A stretch of 64,000 bases of DNA from Lysinibacillus fusiformis (GTDB taxonomy: Bacteria > Bacillota > Bacilli > Bacillales_A > Planococcaceae), in contig NZ_PYWL01000001.1 in assembly GCF_003049525.1 (NCBI RefSeq), forward strand, positions 930,001 to 994,000. The letters are read 5' to 3'. Position numbers and translations under genes: made by a program. The notes below the pieces were generated by a model, which had not been told where the DNA came from, did not search any database, and saw only the letters and a program-made list of their open reading frames with translations. This document shows, piece by piece, positions 15,857 to 24,276 of the stretch (position 1 is its first letter; each line of letters opens with the position of its first letter).

Positions 15857-18085
15857 ATGACTGTAAAACATCCAGATTTTCAGACTGAAGTAGAGCGATT
15901 AGCGTATACCCAAAGTTATATGCAGCAAATTTTAAATGAGTCACAAAGAGATTTAAAATCCGCTCAAGAGAATATTCGGAAGTCGATGGCAGATCTTGAT
16001 TACTTAGATTCTAGTTTGAGTTATTTAAACATCTTAACCAATGCCCGATTCTTTGAAATGGCCCGTAATCAAAAGGAAGGGCTAGAAGCCGTTCAAAAGA
16101 AGCCTTATTTTGCTAGAATCCATTTTCAAAAGACAGGTGACCCTGAAGAACTTCTTTACATTGGAAAAACCTCGTTATTTCATCGTGAAACACATGAGCC
16201 GATTATTGTCGATTGGCGCTCACCAGTAGCGAATGTCTATTATGATGGCCGTCTTGGTGATATGGAGTACGATGTCCGCGGAGAAATTCATAAAGGACAT
16301 CTATTTGCTAAGCGACAATATAAAATTGAAAATGGCGATTTGCTCGATATACGTGATATTGACTTAACTACGAACGATGAACTGTTACAAGAAGCATTGG
16401 CTGGTAAAGCTGATGTTCGTCTAACCGAAATTGTCTCGACAATCCAAAAAGAGCAGAATGAAATTATTCGCGCACATCTTCGTCAACCAATTATTGTCCA
16501 AGGAGCAGCAGGCAGTGGAAAAACCACCATCGCCCTACACCGAATATCCTATTTCCTCTACACAATGGGTGAGCATTTTAATCCTGAGCAGCTCATGATT
16601 TTAGCACCGAATAAGTTATTTATTGATTATATTGGAGATGTCTTACCAGAACTAGGCGTCGATAAAATATGCCAAACTACTTTTACCGATTACGTACTAT
16701 CCGCCACTAAATTAAAATTAAAGCTTCAAAATCCAAATGAGCAATTAGAATCGCTTGTGGCCGGAGGAAATTCTCAGCCATCTGCTTGGATTGCTGAAAT
16801 GAAAGGCTCTCTTTATTATCGTGATGTTATCGAACGCTATATTCGAAAACTGGAGCAAGATATTGCAGAGCAATTTGAAGATGTTTATATTGAAAGATAC
16901 TGTATCATGCGGGCTTCTCACCTTAAGAAGCTATTTTTATATGAATTTTCTTATATGCCAATCGAAAAACGACTGGCACATATTAAAAAGGTGTTAGCTA
17001 GCCATGTTCGTCAGAAGAAGCAGTCTGTTTTAGCTACACTCCATAAAAAATATGATGAAGCACTTGGAAAGGCATTAAATGGTATTCGAGATGATGAAAA
17101 ACGGCGACGTGTCGTAACAAAATTTATCGATGAACGCGATGAGCGAATTCCTGCTATTGAAAAAGAAGCCAAATCAACAGCAGCTGCTTATATGCGCCGC
17201 TTTACCAAACACAATATTAAAACTCTTTATCGTTCACTTCTCACCAATGCAGAGCTGTTAGCAGAACTGGCTCCTGAATGGCATTATCTCGAACAACAGC
17301 AATTTTTACAATCACATCTCAAGGAACAATGGGCACTTGAAGATTTAGCTGCACTTTATTATTTACAGGCGCGCTTAAAAGGCATTCCTGATGAATGGAA
17401 AATGCGCGTTGTCTTTATCGATGAGGTTCAAGACTATAGTCTATTTCAGCTTGCCGCTTTAAAAACAGGTTTGGATACTGATATGTTTACAATGGTTGGT
17501 GACTTAGCTCAAGGAATTCATAGCTATCGTTCATTAACTGCTTGGGAGCCTGTCCAAAGTTTATTCCCACGAGCAAGCTTTCGAACTTTGCAAAAAAGCT
17601 ATCGTACAACCATTGAAATTATGGAAGTCGCTAATGAAATTTTAGCGCAAATGGATGAACAACTTCCGTTAGTGGAGCCTGTTGTTCGTCATGGCAACGT
17701 GCCAAGCTTTATTCAAGCGGATCAATTCGACGCCTTACAAATTAAAGAAATTTTTGAAACGATTCGTCAACATGGACATCGATCCATTGCTTTAATATGC
17801 AAAACAACTGCTGAAGCAATGATGATGCAAAAAGATTTAAAAGCTCACCAACTACCTGCACAGCTACTAACTGAAAATGATTCTATTAATCAGGAAATGT
17901 TGCTCGTTGTTCCAAGCCATCTAGCGAAAGGACTTGAATTTGATGCGGTTATAGTAGCTGCGTTTGATACGCCCTTTTACGACACGCCCATTGATCGAAA
18001 GCTACTCTATGTAGCACTCACACGGGCAATGCATGAACTTTACTTAATAGGTCCCTCTAAAAATACATTTTTATTAGAAAATTAA
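15857..18085 (+). CDS. helD: HelD-type RNA polymerase recycling ATPase
   Basis: A 742-residue UvrD-like superfamily 1 protein. Residues 1-80 are a long coiled coil (ESQRDLKSAQENIRKSMADL), the arm that enters the polymerase secondary channel. IIVDWRSPVANVYYDG marks the HelD family. Walker A is GAAGSGKTT near 216, followed by a middle inserted domain. Walker B is VVFIDEVQDYS near 520, and C-terminal motifs are LQKSYRTTIEI and LEFDAVIVAAFD, YVALTRAMHELYLIG. In B. subtilis HelD binds RNA polymerase and frees it from DNA. AGGAGG precedes the ATG. Monocistronic with a bidirectional terminator. Confidence 0.9.
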   Translation: MTVKHPDFQTEVERLAYTQSYMQQILNESQRDLKSAQENIRKSMADLDYLDSSLSYLNILTNARFFEMARNQKEGLEAVQKKPYFARIHFQKTGDPEELLYIGKTSLFHRETHEPIIVDWRSPVANVYYDGRLGDMEYDVRGEIHKGHLFAKRQYKIENGDLLDIRDIDLTTNDELLQEALAGKADVRLTEIVSTIQKEQNEIIRAHLRQPIIVQGAAGSGKTTIALHRISYFLYTMGEHFNPEQLMILAPNKLFIDYIGDVLPELGVDKICQTTFTDYVLSATKLKLKLQNPNEQLESLVAGGNSQPSAWIAEMKGSLYYRDVIERYIRKLEQDIAEQFEDVYIERYCIMRASHLKKLFLYEFSYMPIEKRLAHIKKVLASHVRQKKQSVLATLHKKYDEALGKALNGIRDDEKRRRVVTKFIDERDERIPAIEKEAKSTAAAYMRRFTKHNIKTLYRSLLTNAELLAELAPEWHYLEQQQFLQSHLKEQWALEDLAALYYLQARLKGIPDEWKMRVVFIDEVQDYSLFQLAALKTGLDTDMFTMVGDLAQGIHSYRSLTAWEPVQSLFPRASFRTLQKSYRTTIEIMEVANEILAQMDEQLPLVEPVVRHGNVPSFIQADQFDALQIKEIFETIRQHGHRSIALICKTTAEAMMMQKDLKAHQLPAQLLTENDSINQEMLLVVPSHLAKGLEFDAVIVAAFDTPFYDTPIDRKLLYVALTRAMHELYLIGPSKNTFLLEN

Positions 18086-18110
18086 AAAGTCGCTATAAGG
18101 CGACTTTTTT
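18086..18110. terminator. Bidirectional terminator after helD
   Basis: AAAGTCGC (18086-18093) pairs with GGCGACTTT, with A and T runs on both sides. It serves helD (+) and the small gene at 18119-18241 (-). Confidence 0.9.
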
Positions 18111-18118
18111 ATACCTCA

Positions 18119-18241
18119 TCAATTTCTCGGTGGTAATCGATAGAACTTTCCTTTCGATAGATAGGCCTTAACCACTTTCCACCACGAACTAGGTGCTTCC
18201 TTCGGAGGAGACTTCTTTTTAGGCAATGCCGGCATGCGCAT
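18119..18241 (-). CDS. Small basic proline-rich protein (40 residues)
   Basis: Not part of any longer gene. On the minus strand an ATG at 18241 follows AAAGGAG at a good distance. The frame runs 40 codons to TGA: MRMPALPKKKSPPKEAPSS, then a WWKVVKAYLSKGKFYRL helix-like segment, ending PPRN. It is strongly basic and Pro-rich, with an amphipathic aromatic middle. It lies immediately in front of the bidirectional helD terminator, which then serves as its own terminator, as expected of a real gene. No function is recognised. Confidence 0.5.
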   Translation of the reverse strand: MRMPALPKKKSPPKEAPSSWWKVVKAYLSKGKFYRLPPRN

Positions 18242-18301
18242 AATCACGACTCCTTTCATAAGGCTTATTAATACTATATGAAGATAGTACGCAATTATGA
18301 T

Positions 18302-18340
18302 AAAAAGGGCGATGAGTTAAAATCACTCCTCGCCCTTTTT
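18302..18340 (-). terminator. Terminator of the GNAT gene
   Basis: AAAAAGGGCGA pairs with CTCGCCCTTTTT, just after the minus-strand stop codon; the A run at 18303-18306 gives the terminal U run. Confidence 0.85.
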
Positions 18341-18341
18341 G

Positions 18342-19208
18342 CTATTGTTTTACATAATAATCAATTTGCTGCGCCTTCATAAAGCCAGCCTTTTCATAGA
18401 CAGATATTGCTTTTTTATTGTCTATTTCAACATCTAACATGACGAAAGTGGCACCGGTTTTACTCGCATAATCCTTTGAAAAGGACAATAAAGCCGTCCC
18501 AATACCTTGTCCTTCACAATTTGGGTGGACTGCAAGGGCTGTTACCCATTGTATTTCATTTTCCTGAGCTGTCGTCACCGTGCCAACAACTCCTCCATCT
18601 CGATAAGCAATCCATAGCTTTCTTCCATTAGTGGACGTATTAAAGGCGATGAGCTCTGTTGATTCTTCTGGTAAATCACCAAATGCTTCACTATAAATAG
18701 CAATTAGCTCAGCCTGTTCGCCATTATAGGGAAGAATAGTAATATCGCTTCGTAATGCTACAGGTTCCGCCTTTGTTTCTAAGGTTGCTTCTGAAAAGCT
18801 GTAAACATAATTTTTATTTTCAATAAATGTGTGTCCATGTGGGGAACCATCAATAACAACAGCTAACTGACCCTCTGCCCCTCGCTCTTTTAGCCCAACT
18901 TGTATGCCTTCAACTAATGCAGTCCCAATCCCCTTTTGGCGATATGCAGGTGTCACCACTAGTGACCACTCATACGTATGGAGTCCCATCAAATCAATGG
19001 CACTTGCAACACCAACTAACAAATCCTGATCATCCTCATACGCCAATACCATAAAGCCCTTAGATTCAAAAGAGCTAGCCATTGGCACATTCAAAATAGT
19101 TTCGTATACTCGATAATCATGAATTGTCGCTTCTTCACATAATAATTTTACTTCCTTCAATGTTTCTCCATCCAATGGGAAAGACACTGTCATCACTGAA
19201 ATATTCAT
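18342..19208 (-). CDS. Tandem GNAT-family N-acetyltransferase
   Basis: A 288-residue protein with two GNAT folds. The first (about 45-145) has SLVVTPAYRQKGIGTALVEGIQ, and the second (about 150-288) has LAVHPNCEGQGIGTALLSFS. Both carry the Q/R-x-x-G-x-G/A acetyl-CoA loop, so both halves may bind cofactor, although one copy of such tandem proteins is often non-catalytic. The second half ends FVMLDVEIDNKKAISVYEKAGF, typical of active GNATs. Acceptor unknown. GGAG precedes the ATG. It is a single gene with its own promoter and terminator. Confidence 0.85.
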   Translation of the reverse strand: MNISVMTVSFPLDGETLKEVKLLCEEATIHDYRVYETILNVPMASSFESKGFMVLAYEDDQDLLVGVASAIDLMGLHTYEWSLVVTPAYRQKGIGTALVEGIQVGLKERGAEGQLAVVIDGSPHGHTFIENKNYVYSFSEATLETKAEPVALRSDITILPYNGEQAELIAIYSEAFGDLPEESTELIAFNTSTNGRKLWIAYRDGGVVGTVTTAQENEIQWVTALAVHPNCEGQGIGTALLSFSKDYASKTGATFVMLDVEIDNKKAISVYEKAGFMKAQQIDYYVKQ

Positions 19209-19242
19209 TGTTTACTCCGTTCCTGTATCAGACTATTGCCCT

Positions 19243-19272
19243 ATTGTAGCAAGAATGAAAATAAGCTGGCAA
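19243..19272 (-). promoter_or_regulatory. Candidate promoter of the GNAT gene
   Basis: TTGCCA and TACAAT on the minus strand are 18 bp apart, about 35 bp before the start codon. From 19273 to about 19523 I see only AT-rich DNA. Confidence 0.45.
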
Positions 19273-19523
19273 CTAAATATATTATCACCATCTATTAATC
19301 AGAATTTTACTTCAAATAATCCAATAATAAAAGGATTTTTACTATAAAAGTTCACGAAAACGACTAAAATTTACTATGAATTCTAGATATATAATAACCT
19401 AACAAACTCATAAAATTGTCACTATTAACTCTTTTCATTTAGTTACTTTCAAACTATATACTATTCCCTACTTATTTATATTAATTATACTATTTATTCA
19501 AATTAATTACATTTGTTAATATG

Positions 19524-19562
19524 ATTAAAAAAAGAGTAATTTCAAATGAAATTACTCTTTTC
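19524..19562 (-). terminator. Terminator of the ABC exporter operon
   Basis: A perfect 13-bp stem, AAAGAGTAATTTC (19531-19543) with its complement at 19548-19560, and a tail of A residues that reads as U on the minus strand. Confidence 0.9.
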
Positions 19563-19576
19563 ATAGTTGTCAATGG

Positions 19577-21409
19577 CTATTCTTCTAAATGATGGGAGGA
19601 TGAATGAAGCATTTGAGCATATAAACCGCCCGATTCAATTAGTTTTTGCTGTGGACCAGCTTCCACTAGCTCACCTTTATGCATAACTAACACCATGTCT
19701 GCATTATGCACTGTATTTAATCGATGTGCAATAACAAAGCTAGTGCGGCCTTGCATTAATGTATCAAGTGCCTCTTGAATCGCCATTTCTGTTACTGTGT
19801 CGATACTGCTTGTCGCTTCATCTAACAATAAAATTTTCGGGTCCGCAATAAGTGCACGTGCTATTGATAGTAATTGTTTTTGGCCTTGTGAAATTTCTCG
19901 TCCATCTGCAGCAAGAATCGTATCGTATCCATCCTTAAGCTTCATGATAAAATCATGTGCATTAGCACGCTTTGCTGCTTCCTCAATATCAGCATCACTT
20001 GCATCTAATTGACCATATCGAATATTTTCACGAACCGTTGCCTCAAATAAAAATGGATCCTGCAATACAAAAGCCATTTGGGAACGCAAGGATGGACGAT
20101 CAATTTCCTGAACATTAATGCCATCAAATAACACTTCGCCCTTTGTCACTTCATAGAATCTTGCAATAAGCTGAAGGATTGTCGTTTTCCCTGCTCCTGT
20201 AGCTCCTACAAGCGCTACCGTCTGCCCAGGCTCCACTTTAAAATCAACATTTTTTAATGTGTAAGATTCCTGGTCTTGTTCATATTTAAAATACACCTGC
20301 TTAAAAGCTACATGTCCCAATAGCTGATGTTTTTTCGCTGAGGTAGATTCTCCTTCTGGTTGTTCGTCCAGTAACGCAAATACTCTCTCAGCACCAGCAA
20401 TAGCTGATAGCACTGTATTAAATTGGTTGGCTAAATCATTTAATGGGCGTGTAAATTGCCGAGCATATTCTGTAAATATAACGATAACCCCTATTGACAC
20501 ATGCCCATACAAAGCAAGTAAGCCCCCGATACCCGCGACAATAGTAAAGCTCATATTATTTAAAAAGTTCATGACCTTTGGAATATAGCCAGAATATGTC
20601 TGTGCCCAAAATCCCGTTCTTCTTAACCGCAAGCTTTTTTCCTGAAACTCTGCCTTCATTCGTTCCTCTTGGGAAAAAGCCTTCACAATGCGCTGTCCAG
20701 ATATGGTTTCTTCTATCATGCCGTTCAGAGCCCCAATAGCTGCTTGTTGCTCCTTAAATAAAGGAGCAGTTCGACGTGTAATCCAACGCATTGCCCAAAA
20801 CATAATGGGAATAATGGTCATAGTTAAAATGGTTAGTAATGGACTTAAGCTCAGCATAATAATAATCGTTCCTCCAAGCGTTAGTACACTTGAAAACACC
20901 TGAATAAAGGAGCTATTCAGCGTTGAGCTGACAGCTTCTATATCATTCGTCATACGGCTCATTAATTCGCCATGCTGACGACGATCAAAGAAGGCAATCG
21001 GCAGTCGTTGAAAATGACCAAATACAGTTGTTCTTAGCCTATAAATCGTTTGCTGAGCAATACCAATCATCCAATAATTTTGTAGGAACAGGGAGACGGC
21101 CAGCAACAAATAAATGCAGATCAATAATACAATCCCCTTGCCTAAGCCAGCTAGCTCTCCATGCATAACATAGTGATCAATCATTTGTCCAATTACATAG
21201 GGACCTATCAAAGCCAAAATTGAACTAGTCATCACTAGTAAAAGAACTACAATTAGGAGTGCTCGTTGCTCATCGACAATTTTCCATAACCGTAGCAATG
21301 TACTTTTCCAATCACTTGCTCGTGGCCCTTTCTTTTTCTTCACAGCCTTCTGAAGATCATCTTTAGTCAAAATCGGCTCATAGCCAAAAGGTTTTTGGAA
21401 AAATCCCAT
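19577..21409 (-). CDS. ABC exporter subunit, fused TMD-NBD (catalytic-site half)
   Basis: A 610-residue type IV ABC exporter half with a cytoplasmic N-terminal extension, six membrane segments (about 60-350) and an ATPase domain. Walker A is GATGAGKTT, Walker B is ILLLDEATSSID with the catalytic Glu, and the switch is VIAHRL with His. The signature is ISQGQ instead of LSGGQ. It is the second gene of a pair whose start overlaps the upstream stop (TAATG), indicating translational coupling. The partner has complementary lesions, so this is a heterodimeric multidrug-exporter-like pump (TM287/288, LmrCD, BmrCD class). Substrate unknown. Confidence 0.88.
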   Translation of the reverse strand: MGFFQKPFGYEPILTKDDLQKAVKKKKGPRASDWKSTLLRLWKIVDEQRALLIVVLLLVMTSSILALIGPYVIGQMIDHYVMHGELAGLGKGIVLLICIYLLLAVSLFLQNYWMIGIAQQTIYRLRTTVFGHFQRLPIAFFDRRQHGELMSRMTNDIEAVSSTLNSSFIQVFSSVLTLGGTIIIMLSLSPLLTILTMTIIPIMFWAMRWITRRTAPLFKEQQAAIGALNGMIEETISGQRIVKAFSQEERMKAEFQEKSLRLRRTGFWAQTYSGYIPKVMNFLNNMSFTIVAGIGGLLALYGHVSIGVIVIFTEYARQFTRPLNDLANQFNTVLSAIAGAERVFALLDEQPEGESTSAKKHQLLGHVAFKQVYFKYEQDQESYTLKNVDFKVEPGQTVALVGATGAGKTTILQLIARFYEVTKGEVLFDGINVQEIDRPSLRSQMAFVLQDPFLFEATVRENIRYGQLDASDADIEEAAKRANAHDFIMKLKDGYDTILAADGREISQGQKQLLSIARALIADPKILLLDEATSSIDTVTEMAIQEALDTLMQGRTSFVIAHRLNTVHNADMVLVMHKGELVEAGPQQKLIESGGLYAQMLHSSSHHLEE

Positions 21410-23130
21410 TATTCCTCCACCTCCTGTTGAGAGACTGCAATTTTTTTATAAAGTGAGGAACATTGTAAAAGCTCTTCATGGGTTCCATAGGCAACTACTT
21501 TTCCAGCATCAATCAGTAAAATACGGTCTGCACCTTTAGCGGTACGAATTTTTTGCGTGACCACAAGCATCGTAGCATGTTCTTCGCTCAGTGCCTCCCA
21601 AAGTGCCTGTTCTGTTTTAACATCCAATGCACTTGTACTATCATCGAGCATTAATATATGTCCCTTTCTCAAGAGTGCTCTCGCAATGGATAGCCTTTGT
21701 TTTTGCCCTCCTGATAAGTTGACCCCTTTTTGCCCAACCTTTGTATCATAACCATTTGGAAAATCCTCAACGGATGCATGTATTTGAGCCTGCATCGTAG
21801 CCTGTAGTACAGCGTCCATTTCAGCATGCGTATCTCCCCAACGCACATTATCTGCAATACTGCCTGTAAATAATAAGGACTGCTGAGGGACATACCCAAT
21901 GACTTCACGTAATTCTTGTAAATCCCACTGTTGAACATCCTGTCCTTCTACTAGTATTCTTCCTTCTGTTACTTCATAAAAACGCGGAATAAGCTGTAAT
22001 AAAGTGGATTTACCAGCACCGGTTGCCCCCATAATCGCTAATTTTTCACCCGATTTAACTTGGAAATTGACGTCTGATAGGACTGACACCTCTCCGCCTG
22101 GATACGTAAAACTAACATGTTCAAACGTTAATTCACCATAATGTTTACTACGGCTGATTTCCTCTGAAAATGAAACATCTTCAACCTCATTTTCTGTAGA
22201 AAGAACTTCTGCCATACGCTCAGCTGAAGCCTTTGCACGCGCATAAAAAATAATAATAAAAGCGAACATTGAAAACGAGCCTGTCATACGCATCGCATAG
22301 TTAACAATCGCTACAATATCTCCAAGTGGTGTTGTCCCTGCCGCAACTTGTTTTGTACCAAACCATAGGACGGCGAGCAGACTCATATTCATAATGAATA
22401 AAAGAGCTGGCATAATGTACTCCATTATGCGTAAAGCCTTGACAGTATCGAATTTCAAACGAGATGCAACTTCATCAAAGCGTGAAGCCTCATATGTCCC
22501 CCGTAAGTATGCTTTTACTAAACGTATGGCCTGTAAATTCTCCTGCAAAACCCTATTTAAACGGTCGACTCTTTTCTGCACCCGTCCAAAATAAGATACG
22601 CCCTTTGCGACCATAAAAATAAGGAAAATTAAAATGATAGGTGCACCTATGACTAAAAATAAGGCTAATTTTGCATTCACAATAAAAGCCATTACTATGC
22701 TTCCTATCACAGCAAGAGGTGCCCGAAGCATAATACGTAAGCTCATAAACAGCACCGTTTGCACTTGTGTGACATCATTCGTTAATCTCGTAATGAGAGA
22801 TGCCGTAGAAAATTTTTGATAGGTTGCCAGTGTAAAGGATTGGATTTTATCAAACATGGCATTTCGTAGATCATAAGAAAAGCTTTGAGCAGTATGAGAT
22901 GAAAAGTAAGAATTTACGATACCCGCCATAAAGGCAACAAATGAAAGTACGAGTAAAACAGCACCCCATTGCATAATCATTCCGTGATTTTGAGCTCTTA
23001 CCCCGTCATCAATGATTTTGGCCATAATAAGTGGCTGTACAAGCTCTACAAACAACTCTAACAACATTAAACATAAAGCAAAAATAGCTGTCCATTTATA
23101 AGGTCTTACATAGGAAAAAATTTCTTTCAC
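21409..23130 (-). CDS. ABC exporter subunit, fused TMD-NBD (degenerate-site half)
   Basis: A 573-residue half-exporter with six membrane helices and an ATPase domain. Walker A is GATGAGKST and the signature LSGGQ is canonical. Walker B ends ILMLDDSTSALD, with Asp in place of the catalytic Glu, and the switch region reads VVTQK, with Gln in place of His. These are the classic changes of the non-catalytic nucleotide site in heterodimeric exporters. Combined with the partner's ISQGQ, both lesions fall in one composite site, leaving the other site canonical. The start is GTG at 23130, after AAGGGGGAAAG. It is the first gene of the operon. Confidence 0.88.
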   Translation of the reverse strand: MKEIFSYVRPYKWTAIFALCLMLLELFVELVQPLIMAKIIDDGVRAQNHGMIMQWGAVLLVLSFVAFMAGIVNSYFSSHTAQSFSYDLRNAMFDKIQSFTLATYQKFSTASLITRLTNDVTQVQTVLFMSLRIMLRAPLAVIGSIVMAFIVNAKLALFLVIGAPIILIFLIFMVAKGVSYFGRVQKRVDRLNRVLQENLQAIRLVKAYLRGTYEASRFDEVASRLKFDTVKALRIMEYIMPALLFIMNMSLLAVLWFGTKQVAAGTTPLGDIVAIVNYAMRMTGSFSMFAFIIIFYARAKASAERMAEVLSTENEVEDVSFSEEISRSKHYGELTFEHVSFTYPGGEVSVLSDVNFQVKSGEKLAIMGATGAGKSTLLQLIPRFYEVTEGRILVEGQDVQQWDLQELREVIGYVPQQSLLFTGSIADNVRWGDTHAEMDAVLQATMQAQIHASVEDFPNGYDTKVGQKGVNLSGGQKQRLSIARALLRKGHILMLDDSTSALDVKTEQALWEALSEEHATMLVVTQKIRTAKGADRILLIDAGKVVAYGTHEELLQCSSLYKKIAVSQQEVEE

Positions 23131-23196
23131 ATTCTTTCCCCCTTGTCCTAAGATGAAATTTATAGCTAGTTAAAAATTACTACCACAATAGTATAT

Positions 23197-24090
23197 TTAT
23201 GCTTTCTCACCTGCGATTGAAAGCCATGTTACACACACAAGCATAACGAATACCCCTACTAATTGCCAGAATCCTAAAGAAGTACCAAAGACAATAACTG
23301 AAATAATCATAGCCGTTAATGGTTCAATGCTGGAGAGGATACTCGTCTCTACAGCTGTTATATATTTCATACTACTTAAAAACAATATGAAAGCGACTGT
23401 TCCAAAAAATATTAAAGCAACCATTAAAAGTAGTGTTTTAAAATCAGTAAAAACGACCCATTGGTTAGACAGCCATACCCGACTCACTATACCTAATGTG
23501 AGCCCACCTATTAGCATCCCCCAGCCAACTACTAACAACACATTCCACTCTCTCATTAAACGCGCAGGATATAATGTGTAAAAAGCAAAGGTTAAACCTA
23601 CTGCTACACCCCATAGCAATGCTTTTGGACTAATAAGCAAACTTTCAAATGATGCGTTCGTTAGTAGTAGAAATAACCCCATAAGGGTACCAATAATTCC
23701 TATTACTTGATATTTTGGTGGCCATTTCTTTAAACTAAGAGAGACATATGCCACAACAAATATTGGCGCTAGAAACTGGAGTAAGGTCGCTAGCACTGCA
23801 TTACTTTCATGAATCGCTGCTACAAATGCAAATTGAACACCTAGCATACCTACAATACCAAAGACAATGAGCTGTCTACCCCATAGTTTGTGCTGCCAAA
23901 TACCAAAAATATTTTTTCCCGTTAACAGTAAATATGTAATTAGTATCATACCTGCAACCGATAAACGGATTGTTAACATAAAGGAAACAGTCAATGATGT
24001 ATGGTTCAGTAACCACTCCATCAAGGGGCCAGTCGCTCCCCATAACATAGCACCCGAAACGATAAATATTATTCCTTTTAAACGTTGCAT
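23197..24090 (-). CDS. EamA/DMT-family permease
   Basis: A 297-residue membrane protein with ten predicted helices arranged as two EamA repeats (1-145 and 150-297). Features are the N-terminal GAMLWGATGPLMEWLL, the mid-protein FAFVAAIHESNAVLATLLQFLAPIF and its repeat counterpart KYITAVETSILSSIEPLTAMI. The drug/metabolite transporter superfamily moves amino acids, metabolites or drugs; this sequence does not identify the solute. It lies 67 bp upstream of the ABC exporter operon on the same strand with no clear terminator between, so readthrough into that operon is possible. Confidence 0.85.
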   Translation of the reverse strand: MQRLKGIIFIVSGAMLWGATGPLMEWLLNHTSLTVSFMLTIRLSVAGMILITYLLLTGKNIFGIWQHKLWGRQLIVFGIVGMLGVQFAFVAAIHESNAVLATLLQFLAPIFVVAYVSLSLKKWPPKYQVIGIIGTLMGLFLLLTNASFESLLISPKALLWGVAVGLTFAFYTLYPARLMREWNVLLVVGWGMLIGGLTLGIVSRVWLSNQWVVFTDFKTLLLMVALIFFGTVAFILFLSSMKYITAVETSILSSIEPLTAMIISVIVFGTSLGFWQLVGVFVMLVCVTWLSIAGEKA

Positions 24091-24276
24091 ACCAATCCTG
24101 CTTCCTATATACGTACTAAAAAATGTTACTTTTCTTCAAATCTTTTCTTAAATATCATTAGAAAAGTCCTAATTCTTTTCATTATCAAATATTTACAAAT
24201 ATATTCATAATGACTAATTCCATATAATTATCTATAATATTAGTATATATTGATTACCCAAGGAGATCGAAAACTC

